From Multifurca ochricompacta (Eukaryota; Basidiomycota; Agaricomycetes; Russulales; Russulaceae): a stretch of 64,000 bases of DNA. The position numbers and the translations under genes are program-made. A model generated the notes under the pieces. That model was not told where the DNA came from and searched no databases. It was given only the letters and a program-made list of their open reading frames with translations. Within the stretch, counting starts at the first letter, position 1. Each line of letters starts with the position of its first letter. The stretch covers positions 310,001 through 374,000 of the forward strand of contig WTXG01000013.1 of assembly GCA_022496185.1 (NCBI GenBank). Reading direction: 5' to 3'. Shown piece after piece: positions 24,630 to 37,193 of this stretch.

Positions 24630-25975
24630 CTCATTGTGGCTTCCAGCTGCAGTCAGACCCTCTTTAAAGAAGAACCCATCAAACAAAGGGACGAGCCTGA
24701 TCTTTCACAACAAGTACTTGGCTCTGCCACCTGGAAAGACTTTGAGTCCGAGTTTGGATACTACGTCTATCACGACGGAAGATACCAACCGGTAGAATAT
24801 GATGACGAGAAAAGAGTTTGGTATTGTATCCGATACTCAGACAGCCGACACTCTTGGGTTATGACAGGACCTGCCCCACCTGAATTTGGATTAGGGCCGT
24901 GGAGAGAGAATCCCCAGCCATTGTTATGGACTCTGAACCAGAAGAGTATGTAGAAGAACACAGCGAAGAAGCACTGGTATTAGCATCGACTACAACCCCA
25001 GTTGCACCCGAAGTTGTCATGTCCAGAGCCCTGCTTTGACAACTCCACAGATTTCTATCCAGTCCACCAACACTGTTACCCCATTCTATCAGACCATGTC
25101 CACCATTGCCACTCAGCTCCCAGACCCAGCCCCTCCCCCACCTCCAGCCATGTTACCTCCAAACATTCCCCCACCTTCCGGATGCCTATCAGGAGTACTG
25201 CCACAAATGTTCACCGGGGATTGTTCACAGAGCAAGAAGTTCATGCTGGAGTTTACGACCTTCAAAAATTTCAACCATGACGTCCCCAAATCATCAACCC
25301 CTTCCAACGTGCTAACCTCTTCCTATCTCTGATCAGGGGGAGGCAGTGGACGATTGGACTATGGAGCAGCTGGAGTGGCTGAATGAACAGATTGAAAGTG
25401 GTCGCCACACCACCAGTGAAGGGCTTTGGGAAACCATTGCCCAACAATTCAAAGATGCATACACAGATGGGCAGGCCAAGCAGAAGGCCGCTCAAGAGCT
25501 TAAGTCCCTGCAAATGGAGAAGGGAGAATTGGATGCCTATGTGGTGAAGTTTAGGAGCCTGGCTAGCAGAGCAGGCTACGATACAGATGAAGAAGCGATG
25601 CTGGATCTCTTTTCCCAAGGGTTACCCAACCCACTGGTAAAGAATATTATCCAGTTTCACCATCCCAACGACTGGGACACTTGGGTAGATGCTGCTCGAC
25701 GACAACAGCAGGATTACCTGGATTTCCAGACACGCTTCGGGGTTGATACCAGGAAGGGAAAGACCTGTGACCAATGGAAGGCCGCCTTTGGAGTCAAACC
25801 TGCACACTCTAGTCAAAGAGATCCAAACGCCATGGATACTTCAGCAGACAGAACCTGAGCCAGGGCCACACTCACTGAAGATGAATGACAGACATTGATG
25901 AAAGAAGGGCGGTGCTTTTGTTGCAAAGCACAAGGACATATGTCAAGGGAATGCCCAAAGAAGGGGCGCGAGCGG
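24630..25975 (+). pseudogene. gag of gypsy A (frame-shifted)
   Basis: Conserved pieces in order: an N-terminal segment (to 24953) with DFESEFGYYVYHDGRYQPVEY and WYCIRYSDSRHSW and no ATG start; a proline-rich linker in the -1 frame (about 24926-25130); the capsid-like part (25207-25858) with MDDWTMEQLEWLNEQ-type sequence; and a CCHC zinc knuckle at about 25912-25965 (CFCCKAQGHMSREC). The zinc knuckle lies in a different frame from the capsid. Gag would package the RNA. Several indels make it non-functional as read. Confidence 0.75.
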
Positions 25976-26245
25976 CCGAGGCTACAACTGCTCCAGTACG
26001 TAACAACCCACCAACCGTTGAAAAGAAAATGCTGACGAAAGAGAGAAAGCACAAGAAATATGGGCCAATATGATGAAGGAAAGCGAGGAAGTGCGAGCCA
26101 TTCTAGTAGAGAAGGCATTTGCAAAAAAGGATTTTTGATTGGCTCAAACCCATTGGCCTGGGCATGAGCACTACATGTAACCTCTGTGTATACTAGTTGC
26201 TTCAAGTCTCTGAAAATACCAGTACATTTCAAAACTGCACAGAGG

Positions 26246-29200
26246 ATGGCTGACCGTGACATCCTGATTGATTCAGGAGCCACAGATAACTTCATCAGTT
26301 CATGAATGACAAAAACTATGGGACTAGGGATGCTGACACTCCCCCAGGAAAAGAATATCTGGAATATTGATGGAACTGCCAACTGAGCAGGAAAGATCAC
26401 ACATTACACCAATCTCAAGGTCCAAGTGGGGGAAAGAACGAAGATTATCCACTTTCTAGTCACCAATCTGGGTGATGAAGATCTAGTTTTGGGATATCCC
26501 TGGCTTGCTGCCTTCAAACCAAGGATTAATTGGAGTGATGCAACCATGGACAAAGATTTTTACCCTGTCCTCATCACATCGATAGGATACGACTATGCCG
26601 TGCGACATTTGGCAGTGCGTAGGATAGAAGGAGAAGGTGAAGATCCAGGCCACTGTTTCACTACCAAAGCATCGGAACTCGTGCAAAAAGCAGTTGAGGG
26701 GCAGATGGAGAAGACGTTTGAGGAGGCAGTACCAAAGGAGTATCATCGACATTGGAAAGTCTTCTCCAAGGAGGAGTCCCAACGTTTTCCGCCCGCGCGG
26801 CCATGGGACCATGCCATTGACTTCATACCCAACACCCCATCAGCAATGACTGTAAAATCTACCTGTTGTCACAGGCAGAACAGACCGCGCTCACAGCATT
26901 CCTTGAGGAACATCTTGCGAAGGGATACATTCGTCCATCGAAATCACCATACGCGTTGCCATTCTTCTTTATCAAGAAGAAGGATGGCAAACTTCGACCT
27001 GTTCAGGATTACGATGGATAAACGCCTACACTCTAAAGAATGCCTACCCCTTGCCGCTCATCTCGGAACTCATTGACACCATGAGGGATAAATCCCTGTT
27101 CTCCAAAATGGACATCCGTTGGGGTTACAATAACATTCGGATCAAAGAAGGAGACCAGTGTAAAGCAGCTTTTAAGACCAATCAGGGACTCTTTGAACTG
27201 AACGTCATGTTCTTTGGCCTTACCAACTCACCAGCCACTTTCCAATCGATGATGAACCATATTTTCCGCGACCTTATTCTTACAGGCAAAGTGGTGGTGT
27301 ACATGGATGACATACTAGTGGCCACCACTGATGACCTGACCCATCATCGGAGATGAGTGCATCAGGTGCTAGATATCCTACACAACATGATCTATACCTC
27401 AAACCAGCCAAATGTTCATTCGAACAGTCAAGTGTGGAATACTGGGAGTTATCCTGGAAGGAGGACATGTGTGGATGGATCTGGTGAAAGTACAAGGAAT
27501 TCAGGAGTGGCCTGTACCCACATGCGTCAAAGATGTGCGATCCTTCATTGGGTTTTGCAACTTTATCGGCGATTCATCGAGGATTTTCAGGCATCGCCCA
27601 ACCACTAATGGACTATTGAAAAAGGATGTACCCTGGCATTGGGGGACGAACAACAATGAGCTTTCGAACAGATTCGGGATATTGTTGGCTCAGAACCAGT
27701 CCTTTACAACCCAATCTGGAGAAGCCCTTTGAACTAGAAGTGGATGCGTCCCATTTCGCCAATGGTGCTGTACTAAATCAGCGAGACGCAGCCGGCTCCT
27801 TCACCCAGTGCCTTCTACTCCGAGACATTCTCGCCAGCAGAATGAAATTACGATATCTGGGACAGAGAACTACTGGCCATTGTCAAGGCACTACGACACT
27901 GGCACCATATCTAGTGGGAACCCCCCATAAGACCGTCATCCATACTGATCATTCTAATCTACTCTACTGGAAAGAACCCCATAAGATCAGTCGACAGGTC
28001 GCCTGCAAAGTCCTGGAGCTGGAAGAATATAACTTCGTGTTGAAGCATATTGCGGGAGTCGTAATGCATGGCGGATGCCCTGTCAACGACCAGATTTGAA
28101 CAATGGAGAAGGGGACAACAGTGACATCACAGTACTCCCTGAAGAGGTCTTTGCAAGACAGCGTCGTCAGTCTCCATGACATGGACTGTGGGCCCAGGTG
28201 TCGCAAAACATGAACCAACAGTTATGCGAGTCGTGGGCAGAGGCACATAACCTAAAGAAGATTGACGGCCTATGGTGGAAAGAGGGGGATCATCTCGTTG
28301 TCACCGGTGGCGACAACATTAAGAGGGGGGTGATCCATTTTCACCACGACCTTCCCTCTGCAGGACACCCAGGTATTGCCAACACATATGCCCTAGCTAA
28401 ACGAGACTATTGGTGGCCAAATATGAAGAAGGACATGGAGGAATATGTGAAGGGATGTGCAGACTGCCAGGCTAACAAAGTAAACATGCACCCGCACCCA
28501 CCAGCACCATTCCCAATCACACCAATGGCATCACAACCATTCCAGACTATCGCCATGGATTTTATTGTCAAACTCCCTACCTCCAGAGGTTTCGACTCTA
28601 TCTGACCATCACTGACCACGATTGTTCGAAGGTGGCACTGTTCATACCATGTAACGAGTCCATCAGGCAGAGGGAGTAGCTAAACTCTACCTAGACCACG
28701 TCTACAGACATTACGGCCTCCCCGAGAAGATCATCTCAGACCACGACTCATGCTTCACATCTGCATTCACCAGAGCACTCTGCAAGATGCTGAACATAAC
28801 CCAAAACATCTCATGGCATATCACCCACAGACAGATGGACAATCAGAAAGGATGAACCAGTGGCTCAAGCAATATCTTCGGTTCTGGTGCAACGGATGAC
28901 AGGATGATTGGGCTGACTGGCTCGCCATGGCAGAATTTGCACACAATTCCTGGCCCAATGGTACCACAAAAGCTCTCCATTCTCTCTCATCATGGGGTGG
29001 ACGCCCCAAGCCACATGGACTGGGAAACCCACAAAGTCCCTTCAGCCACACAGCATATCAGCCAATGGGAGGAGATCAGGAAATTGGCCAATGAAAACCT
29101 GCTGAAGGCGCAAAGGACCCTGGCCAAGAAGCCCTCAAGTTCACACCTTATCGGACCAATGACCTGGTATGGTTAGAAGGGAAGAACATTCACACGTCAC

Positions 29201-29592
29201 ATCTGATGGCCAAGTTGGCGCCCCGACGTCACGGACCCTTTAAGATAACAAGGAAGCTGTCAGACATGTCATATGAACTTGAACTCCCCCCTTCATGGCG
29301 CATTCACCTGGTCTTCCATGCCAGACTATTGACACCCTACAAGGAGATGCCCCTTCATGGAGAAAACTTCCCAAGACCCCCACCTGACCTTATCGATGGA
29401 GAAGAGGAGTGGGAAGTAGAATGTATTCTAGACTCGAAGCGACAAGGCCGAGGGTGCAAACTGCACTACCTAATCAAGTGGAAAGGGTTCCCAGCCTCTG
29501 ACAACTCGTGGGAGCCAGCCGGCGATATCTCTGCCCCGACTCTTATCTCGAAGTTCCACGCCCAACACCCAGAAGCGCCCAAGGACAGTTAA
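26246..29592 (+). pseudogene. pol of gypsy A: protease, RT, RNase H, integrase, chromodomain
   Basis: Protease DSGATDNF (26272-26300) is followed by an in-frame TGA at 26303, where copy C has CGA. RT with YMDD (about 27301-27312). RNase H (HTDHSNLLYW). Integrase zinc finger (HH at about 28340-28365 and CADCQANK), catalytic core with a frame break near 28600. C-terminal chromodomain (LHYLIKWKGFPASDNSWEP, about 29463-29520). The chromodomain places it in the chromoviruses, which tend to integrate in heterochromatin. Stops and shifts are spread through the gene. Confidence 0.85.
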
Positions 29593-29665
29593 AAGAGCGA
29601 CCCCAGACCTCGACCAAACCCCAGTACATGCCCCCCAGCAGACTACTACCACTGAACACTTGATT

Positions 29666-30053
29666 ATGTCTTTCATCGCTGCCTCTGCCGCCATCGATGC
29701 TTTCGCCTCCCCAATGACTGTTGTAGAAAACTTCCCCTCAGCTCACCCATCCACTTGTCCCTCCTCCCCTATCAACTATGAAGCTGCAGAAGCTCGCATC
29801 AAGAACCAGTCCCCCAACAATCAACAATCCATCAGGGTGGTGCAGCAAATGTCTTCATCACAATGCCAGGCATAAAGAGATCGACTGCCCCATCCATGAT
29901 ATGTGCTGTGCGTGTGGCCAGTGTGGCCCATATGGATTCCTTCGCACCCATGCATGTCCGCAGGAGTTGGAGACGTATCAGATGGACGATTGTAATGTAG
30001 CTGATGACTACTTGGAGCTGGTGCAGGATGATGACGGTACGAGTCGTTTCTAG
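29666..30053 (+). pseudogene. Third ORF of gypsy A, internally deleted
   Basis: It starts ATG like the third ORFs of copies C and D (SFIAASAAIDAF, then a Ser/Pro-rich stretch), but jumps at about 29820 from the N-terminal part to the last zinc cluster (HKEIDCPIHDMCCACGQ). The central domain, coiled coil and the first two knuckles are missing, a loss of roughly 600-750 bases relative to copy C. The acidic tail (VADDYLELVQDDDG) remains. Confidence 0.75.
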
Positions 30054-30084
30054 CCAGGACTGCTAGAACCAGAAGAGGGGGTGA

Positions 30085-30663
30085 TGTTACAAACCCTGTC
30101 TCTTCCTGTCTTCTTTTTCCTACCCAATGACGACCCTTCCCTGCCACCCACTCTCCACTACCAGATTACATCTCCATCATGGGACCCATCACATGCTCTT
30201 TGTCCATCCCCGTGACCCCTCCGTTTACTTATGTTTGTTCAGCGTTATCTTTGCTTATCACTTATCTTCTTATTGTATGACCGGACACTTGCTTAATTCC
30301 CTATCAGTAGAAGCTAAGCTTTACGCCCTCTGCTTCCAGATATTCAGGCCCACTTGACTCTGTGATCTTTATCTATAGACGCTCACCTCTTTACGTATAT
30401 AAGCCCTCTGTAGACTACAATGTAGACCTCAGACTTGACTTATTGAATACATCGGTGCTTGTCTTTTGGACTTCCCTTTGCTCCTTAAGGACTCAGTTGT
30501 CTCAGTGCTTCTGGCACTTCCTGCTTACCATCATCTTAGAGTACAGCCTCTTTGACTTTGACTTGTCATACTTCACTCCAAGGGATCTAGTTGGTCCCTT
30601 ATCTGAACCCGCGAACTGCACTGTCACACAAATCATGTGGAACGTCCCGCACCAGACATAACA
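30085..30663 (+). repeat. 3' LTR of gypsy A
   Basis: 579 bp, preceded by the polypurine tract AGAAGAGGGGGTGA. It ends ACATAACA next to the right-hand cctta duplication. Confidence 0.9.
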
Positions 30664-30752
30664 CCTTAGTCCCTCACTGTTTATTGTCTGGCACTTGTGG
30701 ACTTATTCCCAGTGTGCACAGACCACTTCCCCTGGCCCCTGTGGGTAGGGAT
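30664..30752 (+). mobile_element. Copia LTR, right part after gypsy A
   Basis: It resumes the LTR interrupted at 24037 (TTTATTGTCTGGCACTTGTG...) and stops near CCCCTGTGGGTA, where the intact LTR would reach its TATA box. The following 157 bases up to element B show nothing recognisable. Confidence 0.75.
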
Positions 30753-31418
30753 CAGCAAGGGTTTTCATACCTGTTACAACTCACTGTCAACTGCCTGGAC
30801 AGTGGGTTGTATGCAGAGGGGATGATTTGGAAGTGGGGCAAGAAGTGAGAGTGAGGGTGAAAGTGCAAGGACATGAAGCAAACAGCTCAAGGACAAGGGG
30901 TGAGAAGCCTGTTGACACAGGATGTGTCTGGAGATGCTTCAGGCATCTGAGGATCGCTTTAGCTGTAGATAAGATTAGATTAGGTTCCGGAGTTTCGGAC
31001 TTTTTACAATATCTTTATTACTTTCTTTCTCACCTTACTCAGCTGATTAGTGATGTCCTTAGTAATGTGCAGTAAGCACATGATATCTCTTTGGCCAATG
31101 GCCTTTATCCCTCTCTGTTTATTGTCCGGCACTTGTGGACTTATTCCCAGTGCGCACAGACCATTTCCCCTGGCCCCCATGGGTATATAAGGGTGTCTGT
31201 TTCGTCTCTTCCACTTCAGAGTTTCTTCAACCTCTGAAGTGTAAGTTCTACTATACTTTCTACCATACCTTTGACTAACCGTCTCTTGTAGATACTTGTC
31301 TTTCTAGGTCAGTAGAATAGTAATATAGAGTTTCTTCAACCTCTGAAGTATACTTGTCTTTCTAGCCTAACCCGCTACTAACCACAGTTAGTATAACCAG
31401 CAGCATGATTGTTTGACA

Positions 31419-31432
31419 GGTTATGGGCCCTG
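31419..31432 (+). promoter_or_regulatory. Primer-binding site of copia B, half initiator tRNA-Met type
   Basis: GGTTATGGGCCC directly follows the 5' LTR. It is complementary to the anticodon stem-loop of initiator tRNA-Met (GGGCCCATAACC), as in Drosophila copia, where a tRNA fragment cut in the anticodon loop primes. The same motif follows the LTR of element E on the minus strand (57884-57895). Confidence 0.7.
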
Positions 31433-32354
31433 CTGCTCATACTGACTGTAATTTCCCTTTGTTCATTACAGCCCAACTCGCTCTTGCACACCAAGCTCAC
31501 AAAAAGCTTCAAAGTCTTTCCCACCGCTTTCTTCCTGTGAGCTTTCCTATTTACTGTCTGTGCACCTTAACACCCCACAGGATGACGCAGTTTACTGCTC
31601 ATCCTGAACTGTTTGGCTAGCCCTTCGGGGTTCTTGCAAAAGATGATGAGGGACCCTAAGCGGTGAAACATCTTAAGCTCCTTGAGTGCGCACTAGGTAT
31701 TAGTAACTTTCATAGTTGTAGCTGGGTCTTTGTCCATAGATAGTCTTAGTAGGCCTATAGCCAGAAGCTTGTGGCTTTAAGTCCAGTCAATGCTTGGCTC
31801 TATCTGTAAGCCAGGTTTAGTGACCCGCATGTGGAGTTTAGGGTCTAGAACAAGGCATGGGTAGTCACTCCCATGACGCTTGGGCTCGATACAAGTAGGC
31901 TGCACTACTATAGTCTATACATAGTAGATATAGTCTTCATCTCTGGGCATAAGAATCCGTTGCCTTTGTAGGGTAACCACGCCCTACCAGAGACAGACTT
32001 GTCATCTACTTAGTCATGGCCCCAATCATCTAGGGCTTAATCATGGACTCCACCACCAGCATTAGAGGAAGGGCTATACACCCTTTGTCTCTAATGGAAC
32101 TTGCGGTTGGCTCCTCCATGACATGACTCCCAGTCTTGATTACACTAGACACTCTGGCTAGTCTACCAGAGCTTATGTCTAGTTGCAAGATTGCGCTAGA
32201 CAGCTTTTACTATACCTAGAAAGTCGCACAACAAAGGCAGGACCTTTTTAGGTTCTGAAGCATAGCGCCACAGTATGGGGTGGCACTCTTAAGCGAGACC
32301 TGGGCACTGGTTCTAACTGCTCCTTGGAACCAGGAACACTTATTACATCTCACA
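31433..32354 (+). other. Untranslated leader of copia B
   Basis: About 0.9 kb without a conserved ORF. It is shared in sequence with the leader of element E (56959-57880), so it is part of the family and may hold packaging signals; that role is inferred. Confidence 0.6.
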
Positions 32355-35300
32355 ATGCCGTCCTCAATCGTCTTCCCTCCCTCCTCCAAGATGGAACGCC
32401 TTGATGGCTCCAACTGGCAAGTTTGGTCGCCAATTTCAACGCCCTCTTGAGGATGAATGGGCTCAGGAGGCACATTATCACTGCCTACCCTGATATGCCG
32501 CTCCTCCCAGAGGACAAGGAGGAAAAGGAGAAAATGCAAAAGGAGGTTATCGATCCCATCCTTAGGGAATGGATGGGTGAGGAGGAAATGCTAATAGGTC
32601 TTTTGTACCTTAATGTAACCCAGGAGGTTTACTCTCAAGTAACCTCTGATGCCGATTATCCTTCTCTTTTTGAGAAGTATAATAAGTTGGAACGGCTTTA
32701 TGGATCTGTAGGTAGCATGGCCACATATAATTTGTGGCTTGCCCTGGTGTCCTTCCGTCTTGATGAAGGACAGACATTCAGAACTCAATTACAAAGAGTT
32801 CTGGATGCCAGGAGTACCCTTAGGGAGAACGGGATGGAGGTCAATGACCTCCAGATGAGCTTCATTTTATTGAAGTCTCTCCCTGACTCCTACAGTGCCA
32901 TTGCCGGCTCCATACTAGCCTCTGGCGATCCGGAGCGACTTTCTCCTCAAGACCTTGTGCAGAGGTTCTTAAATGAGGAAAGTTGTCTGGCTGGTCCATC
33001 GGGAAGTGGTAGTGCAGTCCTGTCAAAGGCTGCACCTGTCAAATCTAAAAAACCTACAAATTTATCACCACTTCCCGCTGCTGCCCCTGGTTCACAAGGG
33101 GTGGTCTGCTTCTATTGCCAAAAGCCTGGACACAAGTCCAATGCTTGCGCAAAGAAGAAGAAGGACCTGGAGAATGCCAAAAAGGGCAAGGCAGGGAACA
33201 AGAAGAGGGCTGAGGCCCAACATGTAAATACTATAGCCACCGTAGTTAATGGGAGTGGCAAAATAGAGGAGGTGCATGAAGCACCTCGCATTCACCTTTA
33301 TGTTCACACCTATAATCTGGACATCAACTCAGATTATTGGATGCTTGATAGTGGAGCAACGGCTCATTTCAGTCCCAACCTTGAAGACTTTGATACATAT
33401 AAAGTCGACAGCACCCATGAAGTATCACTAGGCAACAACTCCATAGTCAAAACAAATGGAGTTGGCACTGTGGTCATCAGGACTGATCGAGGTTATGACT
33501 TGGAACTAAGCAATGTGCTCCACTTGCCTGTGTTGACACAGGACGTGTCTGGAGATGCTTCAGGCATCTAAGGTTCGCTTCAGCTGTAGATTAGATTAGA
33601 TTAGATTTCGGAGTATCGGACTTTTTATGTTATCTTTATTACATTTCTTTCTCACCTTACTCAGCTGATTAGTGATGGACTTAGTAATGCGCAGTAAGCA
33701 TGTGATATCACCTTGGCCAATGGCCTTTATCCCTCTCTGTTTATTGTCCGGCACTTGTGGACTTATTCCCAGTGCGCACAGACCATTTCCCCTGGCCCCC
33801 ATGGGTATATAAGGGTGTCTGTTTTGTCTCTTACACTTCAGAGTTCCTTCTACCTCTGAAGTGTAAGTCCCATTTACTTTACTCTCTACTTCCTTTAGAC
33901 TAACGCTCTATGTAGTACTTGTCTTTTCTAGGTCAGTAGTGTAGTAATATAGAGTTCCTTCTACCTCTGAAGTTACTTGTCTTTTCTAGCCTAACCCGCT
34001 ACTAACCGCAGTCAGTATAACCAGCAGCATGATTGTTTGACAGCCTGGAGGACATAAAATACTCTCCGCCAGTGCCCTAGTAGAAAAAGGGGCAACTGTG
34101 TTCTTTGATAATAAGAAGGCAACAATAAAATATGGTGATAACATTATAGCGGAAGCATGGAAGTTTGGCAAATTGTATTGGGTACTAGGCAAACACGTCC
34201 TATATAGTATCCATACAACTGCATCTGCCTCACTAGAAATCTGGCATCAAAGAATGGGCCACATGTCTAAAGAAGCCCTAAAGAGATATGCTCCTGAGGC
34301 GGTAAAAGGCCTCAAAATAAATAATAGCCAAGTGGAAGACAAGCCGTGTTATGGCTGTGAAATGGGCAAGTCCCATCGCCTTCCATTTCCCCCATCTTCA
34401 AAGTGTGCATCAGCCCCCCTTGAGATCCTTCATAGTGATCTTGTAGGTCCCTTGCAGTGCAGTTCAATACAAGGGAATCTATACTTTGCCACCTTCTTGG
34501 ACGACTTTAGCAGATATGCCTTAATCGTTCCAATGAAGTCAAAAGATCTGTTTACACCAGTTTTTAATAAACTGAAGACACTACTCGAAAATAAATTTAA
34601 TCATAAAATCAAGTGTCTTCACACAGATTGTGGTGGTGAGTATGTGAACAAGGCGCTGAAGGCAACACTTGAAGATTATGGCATAGAGCATAAACTTACG
34701 ATGCCGTATAGTCCACAACAGAATGGAAGAGCTGAGAGATTCAATAGAACCATTATGGAAAAAGGCACTAGCATGCTGCACGATGCTGGCCTGTCTCTTG
34801 GCTTCTGGGAGTGTGCTGTCGAGACAGCATGTCATATATATAACAGAACTCCCATCCGTTCTAATAAGTGGAAGACTCCGCTTGAGCTTCTGGTTGGGAA
34901 CAAACCAGATGTCTCGTATTTTAAGGTCTTTGGTTGCAAGGCCTACTACCATGTTCCAGAGGGCAAGTGGCGTAAACTAGATCCCAAAGCCAGGGAAGCC
35001 GTCTTTGTCGGGTATGAGCCTACTTCTAAGGGCTATACACTTTGGGATAGTCGTACCCGGTCTCTCATCTTTTCATGAGATGTTACATTTGATGAGAGAT
35101 CCTTCCCATCCCGCTCTGATAAGGACAACAGAGCAGACAAATCCATAGAGCAACCTACAGAAGGTGGCTCCTTTACTTTACCTGGTGGCCAAGTCCAGCC
35201 ACCACCAGCAGCAGCTACACATGTTCCTGAGGCTCCTCAAGATGAGGAAGACCTAGAAGAGGAACAGGAGGACATTGTACCTCCTCAATTAGCACCACAG

Positions 35301-37193
35301 CCTACCACACCCACACGCAGTGTAGACACCACACACCCTCAGACTATATATCAGACCCCTCCATCGCAAATCATGGAACCATCCTCCCCTCCCAAAAGAA
35401 CCAAGGCAATCAGAAAATCACAAAGGATTGCAGACAGAATTCCTCAACCTAATTTTCAGAGGACGAGTCCACGCTCTGAACGATGAGATAGGGCAATCCA
35501 AGAAGATTTGGACTTGGATACTGCACGCCCCAATCGCAATCGTCGTCTGAATCCTCGCTTCTACAACGAGGATAATGCAGAGTTTGTGCAAGGTTCTTCC
35601 AGACTTGGTCAGATGGATCTGCTTAATGCTGCAGGATTGCCTTATAGGGATCCTCTTACATTTAAAGAGGCAATGGAGTCTGATAATGCCAGTGATTGGC
35701 TTGAGGCATGTCAATATGAAATTGATGCCTTAGAAAAACTTAAAGTGTGGCGCCTTGAAGACCTTCCTGAAGGTAGAAAGGCTGTAAAGTCCAAGTGGGT
35801 CTTTAAATTGAAAGCAGATGGACGCTTTCGTGCTAGGCTTGTAGCAAAAGGGTTCACCCAAATAGAGGGGGTGGACTTCGATGAAACCTTCTCCCCAGTC
35901 ACCAGATTTGAGTCTCTTAGACTATTATTAGCGTTGGCCGCGCTTGAGGATTGGGAAATCCACCAGATGGATGTCAAATCGGCATTCCTACATGGTGATC
36001 TGGATGAGGAGATTTACATGGAGCAACCTATTGGTTTCATCGTTGCTGGACAAGAGTCCAAAGTTTGTAGGCTACAGAAGGCTCTGTATGGCCTCAAACA
36101 AGCTTCCCGAGCATGGAACTTACAATTCCATGCAGTTCTCAATGAACTGAGCTTTACTTGGACGTACTCTGATGCAGGAGTATATGTGTATCATCACCAA
36201 GAGGGGGATGGTTCACTTTTCGTCATTTTATATGTTGATGACATCACTATACTTGGGTCCTCCACTAAGAAGATTCAATGGCTGAAGGACTCTCTATCTA
36301 GCCGATATGAGATGACTGATCTTGGCGAAATCCAGTCCTACCTTGGAGTTAACATCACCAGGGACCGTCCTAACAAGACACTGGATATCGACCAGACAGC
36401 CTATGTATCCTCCATAGTTGAGAGGTTTGGAATGGGGGATTCCAACCCAGTATATACTCCTCTACCCTCTGGCGTGGATGTTCATTTGGTCAAGTTTGAA
36501 GACCAAGCATCTACCTCTGATATTAAGAGGTATCAGCAGTTAATGGGGTCTCTGCTTTGGGTACAGATTGGAAGCAGACCAGACATTAGTTTCGCTGTTG
36601 CGCGCCTTAGCCAATTCGCTTCCAACCCTTCCCAGCAGCACATGCGACTAGCAAAGTACGTCTTAGCCTATCTAAATGCTACAAAAGACTACAAGTTGCA
36701 CTATTCTGGAGGGAATGGTGAAGTTGGCCTTCATGGCTTTGCGGACTCCTCATGGGGAGATCAAGAGGACCGCCACTCCACCTCAGGCTACGTCTTTTTC
36801 CTTGCCAATGGAGCCATTAGTTGGTGCTCCAGGAAACAAAAGACAGTAGCACAGTCCACCACTGAAGCCGAGTATATGAGCCTTGCTGAGGCTTCAAATC
36901 AGGCAGTGTGGTATAGGACTTTTATGCAGGAACTGGGATATGAAGTTAGTTCACCCATACAACTGCATTGTGACAATAAGGGTGCAGTAGATCTTGCATT
37001 AAACCCTGTCACAGGAAGGCAATCAAAGCACATACCAATAAAGTACCATGCCATTAGGGAGTATGTAGAATCACACCAGATAGACTTGGTGCGAACCCCC
37101 ACTGGAGAGATGCTAGCAGATGGCCTTACAAAGTCTCTGCCTAGATCATCTTTTGATCACATGGTAACTGGATTTGGACTAGTGCTGGAATGA
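32355..37193 (+). pseudogene. gag-pol of copia B, split by a solo LTR
   Basis: Starts ATG 32355 (PSSIVFPPSSKME...LDGSNWQ) and shifts frame near 32427. Gag runs to the zinc knuckle CFYCQKPGHKSNAC (about 33109-33150), then protease DSGATAHF. The solo LTR enters within the protease/linker part. After it: GAG-pre-integrase HHCC region (WHQRMGHMSKEA...CYGCEMGKSH), integrase core (HSDLVGPL, HTDCGGEY, NGRAERFNRT) up to a TGA at 35076-35078, a second TGA near 35486, then an intact 561-codon ORF (35508-37193) with RT (LYVDDITIL) and RNase H (EAEYMSL, HCDNKGAVDL). Both stops stand at arginine positions of the related element E. Confidence 0.88.
33541..34042 (+). mobile_element. Solo copia LTR inside copia B gag-pol
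   Basis: 502 bp, begins TGTTGACACAGG and ends GATTGTTTGACA. Flanked by a perfect 5-bp duplication gcctg (33536-33540 and 34043-34047). It is diverged from B's own LTRs and came from another copy of the family. The duplication shows it inserted as an element and then collapsed by LTR recombination. Confidence 0.92.

Larger units (their letters stand above)
24038..30663 (+). mobile_element. Ty3/gypsy chromovirus element A, complete with LTRs
   Basis: LTRs of 579 bp each at 24038-24616 and 30085-30663, starting TGTTAC and ending TAACA. The target duplication is cctta (24033-24037 and 30664-30668). Order inside: gag, protease, reverse transcriptase, RNase H, integrase, chromodomain, then a third ORF. 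Differences between the LTRs are mostly C/T and G/A changes (for example ACGTAACA versus ACATAACA at the ends). Coding frames carry several shifts and stops, so this copy is defective. Confidence 0.93.
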
